Below, piece after piece: positions 54,574-64,000 of a DNA stretch of 64,000 nt. Both the position numbers and the translations under genes were made by a program. A model generated the notes under the pieces. The model was not told the DNA's origin. It worked only from the letters and a program-made list of their open reading frames with translations, and did no database searches. Origin of the DNA: Sebastes aleutianus (Eukaryota > Chordata > Actinopteri > Perciformes > Sebastidae); NCBI GenBank assembly GCA_916700875.1, contig CAKAKS010000289.1, positions 1 to 64,000 of the forward strand, in the 5' to 3' direction. Every line of letters starts with the position of its first letter. Within the stretch, counting starts at the first letter, position 1.

Positions 54574-56112
54574 TACCTTTTTTTACCTTTTTTCAGGGTT
54601 TTTTCGATTTTTTTTTTTACTTTTTCAGACAATTTTCAGACATTTTTTTCGGACATTTTTCGGACATATTTTTTTTATTTTTTACCTTTTTTTTACGTTT
54701 TTCAGACTTTCAGAAGTTTTTTACTTTTTTTTTTTTTTACATTTTTCGAACATTTTTCAGGGTTTTTTCGATTTTTTTTTTACTTTTTCAGACAATTTTC
54801 AGACATATTTCTTTCATTTTTATTTTTTTTACCTTTTTTTTACCTTTTTTTTTTACATTTTTCGAAAATTTTTCAGGGTTTTTTCGATTTTTTTTTTACT
54901 TTTTCAGACAATTTTCAGACATATTTCTTTCATTTTTATTTTTTTTACCTTTTTTTTTTTACATTTTTCGAAAATTTTTCAGGGTTTTTTCAGGGTTTTT
55001 TCGAATTTGTTTTGACTTTTTCAGACAATTTTCAGACATTTTTTTCGGACATTTTTCCGACTTTTTTCGGACATATTTTTTTATTTTTTTATTTTTTTTA
55101 CCTTTTTTTTTTACGTTTTTCAGACTTTCAGAAGTTTTTTACCTTTTTTTTTTTTTTAGGGTTTTTTTTCAGGGTTTTATCGAAAAAAAATTGACTTTTT
55201 CAGACAATTTTCTGACTTTTTTCTGACATATTTTTGTTATTTTTATTTTTTTTACCTTTTTTTTTTTTTTTGACATTTTATAGATTTTTTTCGGACATAT
55301 TTCTTTTTTTTTTATTATTTTACCCTTTTTTACATTTTTTTTTGACATTTTTCAGACATTTTTCAGGGGTTTTTCAGGGGTTTTTCAGACATTTTTAGAC
55401 TTTTTCAGACATATTTTTGTTATTTTTATTTTTTTTACCTTTTTTTTTTTTTTGACATTTTATAGATTTTTTTCGGACATATTTTTTTTTTTTTTATAAT
55501 TTTACCCTTTTTTACATTTTTTTTTGACATTTTTCAGACATTTTTCAGGGGTTTTTCAGGGGTTTTTCAGACATTTTTAGACTTTTTCAGACAATTGTTT
55601 TGGACATTTTTTCAGACAGTTTTCTGACTTTTTTTTCAAACATTTTTCAGACTTTTTTTCCGGACATTTTACATACTTTTTTCGGACATATTTCTTTTTT
55701 TTTTTTTGGACTTTTCCCCGCTTTTTGTCTGACTTTTTATCAGACTTTTTTAGACTTTTTCAGACATTTTATTCGGACATTTTTCAGACTTTTTTTGGAC
55801 AAAAACCCTCACACATTCACATATCTGGAGGTCAGAGGTCAGGGGACCCCTTTGAGAATGGCCATGACAGTTTTTCCTCGCCAAAATTTAGTGTAAGTTT
55901 GGAGCGTTATTTAACCTCCCTCCTGACAAGCTAGTATGACATGGTTGGTACGGATGGACAGGTACATATGATACCAGTATCTTCACTCTAGCTTTAACAC
56001 TGAGTATGCTACAACCTAAAAATCACAAGTTGTGTTCATGCGTTTAAGACATTTTTGCCGTTAAAACTAATTTGCGTTAACACGTTATTATCACGTTAAC
56101 TTTGACCGCCCT
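53764..56112 (+). mobile_element. family A copy swollen by a 1.9-kb T-rich repeat
   Basis: 53764-53942 is family A up to GGTCAGAGGTCAAGGGACCC. 53943-55801 is the T-rich repeat. 55804-56112 resumes family A one step back, repeating TCTGGAGGTCAGAGGTCAGG, and continues to CGTTAACTTTGACCGCCCT, a nearly intact terminus. The duplicated block (about 53910-53940 and 55821-55851) brackets the expansion. Confidence 0.82.
53943..55801 (+). repeat. T-rich CAGACATTT-type repeat, 1.86 kb
   Basis: Endless variations of TTTTTCAGACATTTTTCGG, TTTTTTACCTTTTTT and TTTTTCAGGGTTTTTTCG, with poly(T) up to about 22. Blocks of a few hundred bases recur (for example 55243-55400 and 55444-55585 are near identical). 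One TATATA run at 54535-54562. The 391-codon frame at 54051-55226 is about half phenylalanine and not a gene. The same words occur at 3547-3822 and 12681-12885. Confidence 0.92.
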
Positions 56113-56860
56113 ATTTTTTACATATGTTAGAAAAACAATACATATTCAGACTGAATGGATAAACCAGGATTCACAGACAAAGACTACATTACATGCACTA
56201 TTTCTGGACGAGCTGTTTTTCAAGCACCAAACAACCACAAGCATCAAAATCTCCTGGATGATATGAGCCACGCAGTCCAAATATAGAACGCTGGGATGAT
56301 AAGAGAAGAGTGGAGCTGTCGGGAGGAAAAATGGTCCAAAGCCAAAATGATCTCTGGAGGCGCTGCGGCTGCAACGGCACTCAGAGCTGCTCGGGGAGGA
56401 GGGAGGAGACGACGGAGTCGTGACCTCCAAGCTTTTCGGGGTGGCGGCTCAAAGGAAAAGTAAAGAGCAAGGAGACTTCGGCGGAGTTTCAAGGAGAGAT
56501 GAGCGAGCTTCAGAAGATGTTTGGACCCGTGTCCTCTGGGCCTCTCTGATCAAAGTCTGGCAGAATATCGGTTTCTGAGCTCAAGAGGGGAGCAGCACAA
56601 GAAAAAAAAAGAAACACAGATGAGGCAAAGAGAGCAACAGCTTCCAAAAACACACACAAACGGGCCACAGGCAAAGCAGACCAAACCGGGCTGATTGATT
56701 TTCCAGCTCTCTGCAGCGCTGCCCTTCCAGCTGCAGTTTACTGGGCAAAAAACAAACATCTGCAAAGAGTAACAAAGAAAAATAACTTTTATTTTCTCCT
56801 TGAACATTTCAGTTATTCTTTAAAAAATATAACATCAGAGTTTAAAGTGTGTGGGACCTT
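56113..56860. other. no recognised gene
   Basis: Several overlapping minus-strand ORFs (56146-56492, 56550-56807), one Cys/Leu-rich, none with a recognised domain or clear splice sites. Confidence 0.3.
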
Positions 56861-57600
56861 TCAATGCAACCTGTTCCAACTCCCAACCATGGATGTATAG
56901 AGAGAACTGGATCCAGCGTTGGAGGCGGGGCCCCGTTCATTCCTATGAAAGTTGTTCAGTGGTGCATGAAGCCTAAAGGGCTCGACTTCCGTCTGGAAAA
57001 GTGCCCAGATCATTTGGCAATCTTCCTCATCCATTGGGCCCGTGGAACATGCACAATAGCGTCCGCTCGGTCACGGGGTCCCAATGTCACGCCATCGTCA
57101 CGGTCTGGGTCTCATTCACATGAACGGAGGAAGTGAAATGACTCTGGATTCAGCTATTAGTGCGTTTTACAACTTTTAGGACCTGATGATTTAAATAAGG
57201 GCTATTAGAGTGTTCGTACTGAGGAGATGATTCACCTAAAAAAAGTGTTACAGACGTCTCTTTCCCAATGTTAGTCTATGGGAATACGTCTTTTTGGGCC
57301 CGATGGCATCACGTGACGGACACGGAAGTTATAGTACCGCCGTTTGGCCACTACGAAAGTTGGGATCAACGACCTGCGCTCTTCCTGGGGGCTTGAACGA
57401 GGACCCTCCGGGTGTCAGAAAGCTCTCGTGCAATGCATCCTGGTACATGTAGGCACTGTCGACACGGCTCCACCAGCAGGATAAGTCAGCTTTCTCCATC
57501 AATAGAGCAGCACTGACGAACGTATTGCTTCAGTCGACTACATTTACCGTCAACAGGGATTGGACATCCACATAAAAGATGGTGAATTTCCCTTTTAAGC
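56861..57600. repeat. dispersed fish repeat (candidate)
   Basis: ACCATGGATGTATAGAGAGA, CCCAATGTTAGTCTATGGGA, CACGAAAGTTGGGATCAACG-like text and ATCCTGGTACATGTAGGCAC are words of repeats that I recall as common in fish genomes. Single copy in this window, so support is from memory only. Confidence 0.45.
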
Positions 57601-57689
57601 ACTTCATTTATAGTTGCTTAAACTTAACCAAACTCTAACCGTAGAGGTGGCAGATGTAGGGTACAGGTAAGGGGGCATTTAGCTCAATA

Positions 57690-58010
57690 TCTACGATGGG
57701 ATATCCTGTTGTGTGTGGGGAACCCCGAGGACGGCCGACGACGCAGTCACGTTGGGAAAGAACGACAGCCAATAGAGAACCAAACTGACTGAAGAAGGAA
57801 GGACGACCACCGAGTAACGCATGAGCTAACGCTAAACGTGAAGCATAAAGTAGTAGTGAGATGGAGCTCAGAGATGGAGGAGCAACTTGTTGATTAGTGT
57901 TTATTTAACGTGTCTCCATGACGACCTCCGTCCATCCTTCCTGAACTTTCAGTACAAAGTAAAAACCAACACCACTAATTCTTCCTGCCCGTCATCAAAC
58001 CTTTAGTTGC
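57690..58010 (-). repeat. dispersed repeat family N, copy 2
   Basis: Reverse complement of 6425-6720: ATATCCTGTTGTGTGTGGGG, GTCACGTTGGGAAAG, TTTAACGTGTCTCCATGACG and ATTCTTCCTGCCCGTC. It carries an extra segment (near 57770-57815, TTGGTTCTCTATTGGCTGTC on the minus strand) absent from copy 1. Confidence 0.7.
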
Positions 58011-58204
58011 CATTACGGATACTTTCCCACAACAATAAATCACTATACATGTGAGATGATATTACGTTTACAAATACATAAGATCTGAGGATTTATCATT
58101 GATATTTACACAGTTTCTTTGTGCTGGAGATTTGTAAACTACTTTCCCCTCTGAAGGGGAGTCACGGGGAGAAGTTAGTGGAAGCTAAACGGAAGCTTTG
58201 TAGG

Positions 58205-58512
58205 TTTATTGACTCCTTTAGTGAGCTGTGACAGGAAACACAAAGTCGTGTAAAGCTTCAATAATCTCTAAAAGCCTTGCTGGTTGGAACACTATGAAAG
58301 TAGCTGGTATTATCTCTGGAGCTCTAAAATGTCTACTCAGTAGTTTCACTGTGTTACCGCTATTAGCAACTCGTTGTGTCACTTCATCTGGACAGATTGA
58401 GGGTGAAGCAGAGAGTCTGATTCAGTCTTTTTACCCCCCATAAAGGCCTCCATTTACCTGGAAGACCTCATAAACAAGGCTTAGTCCATCCTGAGCGGGT
58501 CGGTGTTGTTTC
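58205..58512 (-). other. dnaaf11: predicted dnaaf11 3' UTR with AATAAA
   Basis: Sequence downstream of the dnaaf11 stop on the minus strand. An AATAAA hexamer lies at 58210-58205, about 300 bases after the stop, and would place the cleavage site near 58180-58195. No other feature was recognised in the stretch. The poly(A) assignment rests on the hexamer alone. Confidence 0.35.
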
Positions 58513-58711
58513 TTATACCAGCGGGGGGACGTCAGAGTCGTCCACAAACCCGTCAGAGAAGCTGCTGTGACCTGCGGCGGTAAGTGGACGTTCCATCCTG
58601 GACGGTTCCAGCGGACCTTCCTTGGTGCTGTGGCGCGGTACGATGCGGGCGAAGTCGAGCGCCGTGTGCTTGCTGGGGTCAACCTCCAGCCTCTCAGGAA
58701 CAGCATGTTTT
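58513..58711 (-). CDS. dnaaf11: dnaaf11/lrrc6 terminal coding exon
   Basis: Last coding exon of the dynein axonemal assembly factor DNAAF11 (LRRC6), a cytoplasmic protein with N-terminal leucine-rich repeats and a CS-like domain, needed to pre-assemble ciliary dynein arms. Only the C-terminal tail is here. Seen: acceptor AG at 58713-58712 after a short T-containing stretch; the spliced frame reads KH..ERLEVDPSKH, then a basic/polar linker, then FVDDSDVPPLV and TAA at 58515-58513. The LEVDPSKH block followed by an acidic stretch and VPPL(I/V) at the very end matches the remembered human LRRC6 C-terminus. 65 residues plus one split codon (phase 2). Human LRRC6 also lies 5' of KCNQ3 in the same orientation. 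I did not find the preceding exons in 58712-64000. Confidence 0.85.
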
Positions 58712-59649
58712 CTGTTCAAACATCAGGGGGATGAAATAAGTCAGAGGCAACGACACCTTCTTCTTCTTTTATGACTTAAGTAAGTAGACAGCTCTCTGTA
58801 CGGGTCTGAATGGAAGAAGAGAATCAACGCAGTGACCAGCTATTAACTGGTGCTTTACTGCTGTATCTCAACCTGAACCTGCCAGCCAATCAGAAACCAG
58901 TAGCTTCAGTGGCCTTGGAATAAAAATCAAATCTCAACATAAGCCACGTCCTTCATGAACCCATTAACTACCCCACAGGAATACTACATCTGCTAATAGC
59001 TACCGTCTATCTAGTCTAATTCAATCAACGCCTGATAATCACTGAAGGGACACAGAGGTCGAGTTTAAACAGACGCCAAATGAGGATGACTTATATCACA
59101 TAATGGTGGTGCAGAGACGTCAGAGTTGCAAGATTGAATGGGTCAATATGGGACCTGATATATATATATATATATAAATATGTGATATATGGTTCAACAG
59201 CACAGACTATAAATATGACTGTGCATATATGCATTCCAGTCTAGGTGTTATATAACATGAAGCCTCATACTGTACAGTATATCAGGCTCCCGTGAAATAA
59301 CAAATTACCAGATGTCAGATACAGCATGTTTAATATCTCAGAGGGGCATAAATACTCTTCGGGTTCCTGTCAGAAGATGTTTGTCATGTTGTGAATATCT
59401 GATGAAAGCGCACTGCAGAAAGATGCAGATCTTCATGTGGAGTTTAATCTCATGTTAAGATGTGCACAAGATCTGAGAAAAATTACACTTTTGAATACTT
59501 TTTTTATTACCGACAGAAACGTGTCATCAAAGACGGTCGAACATCAGAGTTCAACACCAAACCGTTCTTTGATCAGATCTTGTACAGCGGCTTTAACATT
59601 TAACATTTCACTTATTTTATTACATTACAAAAACTTTAGAGAAGTTTAA
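58712..59649. other. intronic, no repeat recognised except short (TA)n
   Basis: A TA run lies at 59158-59176. Otherwise unique-looking. Confidence 0.35.
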
Positions 59650-59983
59650 GATAATAAAGTCATAATATTATAAAGTAGTAATTTTATGTGTTAATTTCTT
59701 TTTTCTCTTTAAATTATGACTTTATTCTCGTAATATTACGACTTTATTCTCGTAAAGTTATGACTTTATTCTGTAAATCTCAGATGTTTTTTCCCTCAAT
59801 GTGGCCCTAATACTCCGTAGTACATTGTCTCTTTGATCCTCACCGCATTAGACTTATATACTATATACTTAGACTATAAACTGTGTTACCTTCATCACAA
59901 TGATCACATGTTTTGCGGCTCCAGACAGATTTTTTTTTTGCCTAAAATGTCTCTTTTGATAGTAAAGGTTGCTGACCCCTGAT
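59650..59983 (-). mobile_element. family C copy, one half
   Basis: CTCGTAATATTACGACTTTA, CAATGTGGCCCTAATACTCC, ACCTTCATCACAATGATCAC, TTTTGCGGCTCCAGACAG and the end AAGGTTGCTGACCCCTG at about 59983. Confidence 0.78.
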
Positions 59984-60831
59984 ATAGATCAGACCAGAGT
60001 AATTATTGAGCCTGCAGCTTGAAGCTATTTGCTGGTGAAATTAATAAAGTATTATGTTGATGCTATTCCATATTCATTTAATGGACTCTCCTGAGTAGCT
60101 CAATAACATTATATGATGGACAATCACAACCACGGCAGCAACAACGTGAAACTGACATTTCAACGACAGATGAAGTCACTAACTCACCATCTGAAACCTG
60201 AAAAGGCTTCAACAGAAGTTGACTTCGAGGGAGGCTGATCTTTAAATCAGTTATATTAATGATCAAGGCTGTGTTGTGAATGTGCTTCAGGTATCTATGT
60301 CTTCAAAGGCGAGACCACGTTAATGAAATGTGCTGATTTTCCAGGAAGAGCGTGTGGCAATTATAATTTAATCTCCTGCAGAGCGGCTGACAAACAGCAG
60401 CAGGACGCGGGAGGAGGAGGAGGAGCCACTTCGTTACTCGGCGCTTTCTGACACTTGTTTATTGAGAAGGGAATAAAGCTGCCAGAGGACATATATACTG
60501 TACCGTAAGCACGCTGGTACTCTCTCGGTCCCGGCTTCATTCACTGCAGCAGATTCACTCCGCAGCAGGAAAATTACCAGCTCGGTGGGAGCAAATGGGA
60601 AAGTAATTCTCCTGCTGAGCGTCTATATTTAGAATGGATGTGTTTAGTATGACAGACGAGATGTCCAATCAGCATTTTAAGTGCTGTTGCAGCCCGTACG
60701 AAGGAGAAAAAAACAGGTGAAAATAAGAACCGCAAGTTATATTTCCTCATTTCCTCCTCCACATTCAGAGCCGCAGCCGGGGTTTAGAAATACTGAGGTC
60801 CAATTGTTTGGAATTTTATTACATTATTTAA
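59984..60831. other. no recognised feature
   Basis: Small GGAGGAGGAGGAGG tract near 60410-60424. 60480-60680 is unique and moderately GC-rich. No dnaaf11 exon recognised. Confidence 0.35.
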
Positions 60832-61305
60832 AGGGCAGTCAATTGATTCAAATATTTAATCGCAATTAATCGCAAATTAATCGCACATTTGTCAAGTATT
60901 TAATACTCTTATCAACATGGGAGTGGACAAATATGCTGCTTTATGCAAATGTGTGTATATATTTATTATAGGAAATCAATTAACAACACAAAACAATGGC
61001 AGATATTGTCCAGAAACCCTCACAGGTACTGCATTTAGTACATGCATAGAACCCATTTTCATTCACATATCTGGAGGTCAGAGGTCAAGGGACCCCTTTG
61101 AAAATGGCCATGACAGTTTTGCCTCTCCAAAATTGAGCACAAGTTTGGAGCGTTATTTAACCTCCTTCACAAAAAGCTAGTCTGACATGGATGGTACCGA
61201 TGGATTCATCAGGTTTTTCTAGTTTCATATAATACCAGTATCTTCACTCTAGCTTTAAAACTCGCTACAACCTCCGAAAGATCGATTGCGTCAATACGTT
61301 AAAGT
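60832..61305 (+). mobile_element. family A copy with internal deletion
   Basis: Starts AGGGCAGTCAATTGATTC and TTAATCGCAATTAATCGC. At about 61038 it jumps from GGTACTGCATTTAGTA straight to CATAGAACCCATTTTCATTC, losing the roughly 150 bases that other copies have between these blocks. Ends near ATACGTTAAAGTA without CAGCCCT. Confidence 0.8.
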
Positions 61306-62022
61306 AAGAGTTAGTTGGTTAATTATAGTGATTTAAATAAAATATGTGTCCATTTTAATATTAATTATTCTTACATTTTTATTATGATAAAATTCTTGCA
61401 CGCCTGCTTGTGTTTAGACAACTTTTCTTTTTATAGAAGCTTTTTAAAGGAAAAGAAGGGGTTTTGCAGAAAAACATGTTCATGTTTCTCAAAGCACCTT
61501 TAGGTTAAGGATTAGTGGGTTCTTTATATGTGAAAAGATCCTTCTTTTTTTTTTAATAATAGCCTAAAATAGATGCAAATGTATTCTCTTTTCTTGAAGT
61601 GACAACACTATAGATGAATATTAATTAAAATGAGGGGTTAAATATTGACGACTTTCGGAGCCTGGTCTAAGTTTAGCTCTAACACTCATCTCGGTAACGG
61701 GCAGGTAAACCTAATCGTCAGCACTTCTCTGTGTGAGATGGATGGAGTCATTAGTCCGGGGCTCCTCTGCTAATGTCCTCCCCGGGTTGAGACGTCCAAC
61801 ATGGCTCCCTGTAATAGGTCACCCAAGGCAAAGGCCCGCTGGTGGTCATCATATCTCACAGGTAATGAGATCTGTGGACCGTCAACAGATGACCAACGCC
61901 TCTCTCTTTCTCCTTATCATCAGATAGAGAACGTGTTTTAATGAGAGAGCTGGACACTGATAACTGCACACGCTGCAGTATTGATGAAGTCATTTTGGTG
62001 TAAAGTTTGCGGCCTGGCTGAT
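61306..62022. other. no recognised feature
   Basis: 61733-61927 carries a 64-codon plus frame with no recognised domain. No exon assigned. Confidence 0.35.
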
Positions 62023-62042
62023 GGGGGGGGGGGGGGGGGGGG
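62023..62042. repeat. poly(G) tract, about 20 G
   Basis: Uninterrupted G run on the plus strand. Confidence 0.95.
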
Positions 62043-63068
62043 TCAGGAGGAGCGAGGCAGGTCGGGGGTTAAAGCATGAACACCGCGGTTATTCTCTGTA
62101 AACAAAGATAATCAAATGAGTCCTGAGGGACGCGATCAATGGGGTCACGTTATTATTACGGGCGGAGTTGACTCGGCATTATTATGACTTCACTGCAGAG
62201 GTTGGAGGGCCGACCCCTCGCCTTTCTGGGGCCTATGGGGCCGTAATAGACCCCCGATTATGCAAAATCTGTATTTAACTACAATTCAAGTATTTAAAAC
62301 CTTTGAGGATAATTCAGGTTTATCACAACCTTGTTTTTTAGTAGTTTAGTTAGTAGTTTTGGACATCATTTCTATCAGTTAAAACTACATTATACTCACC
62401 AAGTTAACAACAGAGGTCTGGGAACACAGTGAGATTAATACAAAAAAAGTAGAGTATTTTTTTTGTCTGCCACTTTTGAAATCTCTGCGCTAAATGAAGG
62501 AATAAAGTTTTAGATCTGAAGTCATTCAATTTTCGATATATTTTACACAAAAAACATTATATACATGTTATATTACAGGGTTCGAATTACACCGTAGCTT
62601 CTGGGGGAGGGAGGGTACTGTACACAGTACTGTACTTTGTTATTGTCATCTATCGTGGTTATTTGCATAAAAACAATTCAAATGATTATGATTATATAAA
62701 TATTTGCTTTGATTAAAAAAATCTTGGTAAGTTGTTATGAAGTTAATCAGGTCATTATTCTCTCTCTAATATATTTTATATTGATGTGAAAACATCTCCT
62801 TCACACAACTGGATTTATTCAAGTTTCTCTCCAAAAACTTAATTTTACTAGATTACATTTGAACACATGATGATAACGTTGTAATTAACCTTCGCCCAAT
62901 AGTCATTTTGCTGAGCAGACCATGAACGCCTCATAACAATAACTCAATGGCACCTCCGTTAACGTTAGTAGCTCCGTTATTTATCCAGTCAGGACTGTGC
63001 TGCTAACGGCTGCTAACAGCTAACGTTACTAACTCTCCTGTTGATTTAAACACAGATTTATCAGGTAA
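62043..63068. other. no recognised feature
   Basis: AT-rich from 62260 on. No repeat family or exon recognised. Confidence 0.35.
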
Positions 63069-63349
63069 AAACAGGGTGCGTCCCCTCAGGTTTAGTAGCG
63101 CCATGCTGTTGAACACTTTTTTTCCTCTTCACCTTGTCTCCGGTCAAACAAACTGAAACATGATGCAGCGTAACTGTCGGAAAGCATCAATAAGAGGAAT
63201 CGATGGTCACGGAGGCATGAGATGCCAAGAAAGCGGACAAGTACAGTTCTCTATTCCCATCACTAGCGTTTTCCTTGCCTGCAAAAGTGGCGGATGTCTT
63301 GATGATTTCACCAACCATTTGGCGAGTGGCGGGTGCTAATTTCAGACCC
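63069..63349 (-). repeat. dispersed repeat family M, copy 2
   Basis: Inverse of 26703-27060: CATCAATAAGAGGAATCGAT, CTATTCCCATCACTAGCG, GTGGCGGATGTCTTGATG and GGTGCTAATTTCAGACCCTG at the end. This copy has two CGAGTGGCGGG-type units where copy 1 has five CCACCCG units. It abuts a family D fragment. Confidence 0.7.
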
Positions 63350-63490
63350 TGTCTGTGTGTCACCTCATTGTTTTGACCGATGCTCGCTCGCGTCTACGTA
63401 GAGCGAGCACAAGTGCGACCAACAGGACGCTGACTGACGTGGACTTAACGGCCACAGGATTTCACTGTTAACACGTAATTTCTGACCCTG
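63350..63490 (+). mobile_element. family D fragment
   Basis: TGACCGATGCTCGCTCGCGT, CTACGTAGAGCGAGCAC and GGACTTAACGGCCACAGG match 34200-34330 of the long family D copy. Confidence 0.7.
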
Positions 63491-64000
63491 ACCTCTGACC
63501 TTTCAAAACCACATGGGACATTATCTCAGGCAACGCGATCTGTTGGCTTCAGATGATGTTTGATATTCCATTTCATGACATGATTCACTCGTTGCCCTGC
63601 ATTGTGTCGTCAAGCGAATTCATTTCAAACCCAATCGTGGCCTTCAGATCCATTTCCATCCACGCCTGAGGCTGAGTATATAGAGCGTGTGGGTTAAGCC
63701 TGGGTTCAAAGGTCACCCCTAATCATGTTCAGATGATGCAATAACTCCACAGCCGGCAGCGCTTGCTCACCTCGCCACCTTGCCGTGGAGGAGCAGGAGC
63801 AGCTTAGCATTTTTATCGAATGTTTAATTTGAGGGTTTGCGGGATTGCACCGGAGCTCTTTGCTGTGTTTGATGGGATCAGCTGAAGGACAGGAAGCGGC
63901 TCCCGGTCATAAAATGGTAATGATGATGATGGCGGCGGTGACGAGCGTGCCTCCAGGCGAGGAGAGGAACCGGAGCACCGCGGACTAATGTGGTCGTTAA
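63491..64000. other. no recognised feature
   Basis: GC-richer near the window end. CTCGCCACCTTGCCGTGGAGG at 63772-63792 resembles a motif common in fish LINE-type repeats, too short to assign. No exon of dnaaf11 recognised. Confidence 0.35.

Larger units (their letters stand above)
58712..64000 (-). other. dnaaf11: probable last intron of dnaaf11 (partial)
   Basis: Follows from the acceptor at 58712-58713. No CS-domain or leucine-rich-repeat exon was recognised on the minus strand up to the window end, so the upstream exons probably lie beyond 64000 or are too short to see. Repeats within it are listed separately. Confidence 0.45.

Noticed and set aside
54051..55226. 391-codon phenylalanine-rich ORF
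   Set aside because: It is a translation of the T-rich CAGACATTT repeat, where stop codons are rare because of composition. There is no domain, splice site or normal amino-acid balance.
61740..61900. Candidate penultimate dnaaf11 exon on the minus strand (QRAFALGDLL-like text)
   Set aside because: The short resemblance to a QRAF word in the family is too weak, no clean acceptor and donor pair keeps the frame, and the surrounding residues do not match.

Overview
The window is vertebrate, almost certainly percomorph teleost, genomic DNA. It is intron- and repeat-rich, with long CA/GT and GA microsatellites, many minisatellites and many fragments of non-autonomous DNA transposons of types familiar from fish genomes. 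There are no operons, ribosome binding sites or dense ORFs. Almost every open frame longer than 60 codons is a by-product of a simple repeat or transposon.

Two real genes can be recognised, both on the minus strand. (1) Exon 1 of kcnq3, the Kv7.3 M-channel subunit, lies at 34506-34810. It has a strong start context, a GTGAGT donor and the KCNQ3-type sequence leading into S1. Everything below 34505 is then probably intron 1; I recognised no further kcnq3 exon there. (2) The terminal coding exon of dnaaf11/lrrc6, a dynein-arm assembly factor, lies at 58513-58711 and ends in the family's typical ...VPPLV. In human, LRRC6 likewise lies upstream of KCNQ3 in the same orientation, so the two identifications support each other. 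About 23 kb of intergenic DNA separates them. A pair of exon-like plus-strand segments near 52.3-53.0 kb is unidentified and weakly supported.

Repeat families (my letters). A: hAT-like element with AGGGCTGTCAA ends, about 17 copies. B: element with a GGGCTGGGACGATTCACC end, 5 copies. C: element with a CAGNGGTCAGCAACC end, 4 copies. D: GC-rich element, 3 copies. M and N: two copies each, in opposite orientation. O: two copies, direct. Smaller families are listed individually. Plus orientation of A means reading from the TTAATCGCACATT side towards GTTAACTTTGACAGCCCT.

Layout. 0-8 kb: B, A and N copies. 8.2-9.6 kb: 20-bp minisatellite. 10-16 kb: B, C and D copies. 17-18 kb: A copy with internal duplications. 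19.1-19.7 kb: 43-bp minisatellite. 20-34.4 kb: A, B, C, D, M, O and others. 34.5-36.6 kb: kcnq3 exon 1 with about 1.2 kb of GA-rich arrays 5' of it. 36.7-41.4 kb: a transposon apparently split by nested insertions that include a 2.5-kb inverted pair. 44.0-45.0 kb: the same 20-bp minisatellite as at 8 kb, in inverse orientation. 45.7 and 48.1 kb: 30-bp and 35-bp minisatellites. 49.5 kb: LINE 3' end. 53.8-56.1 kb: A copy swollen by a 1.9-kb T-rich CAGACATTT repeat. 56.9-58 kb: repeats. 58-64 kb: end of dnaaf11 and part of its last intron.

The unusual theme is that transposons act as hosts for tandem expansions and captured sequence. The same CAGACATTT-type repeat sits inside two unrelated element families at three loci. 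A LINE reverse-transcriptase fragment with the YADD motif is carried in the same position by two A copies. Copy matches were judged by eye. No alignment or database search was run.
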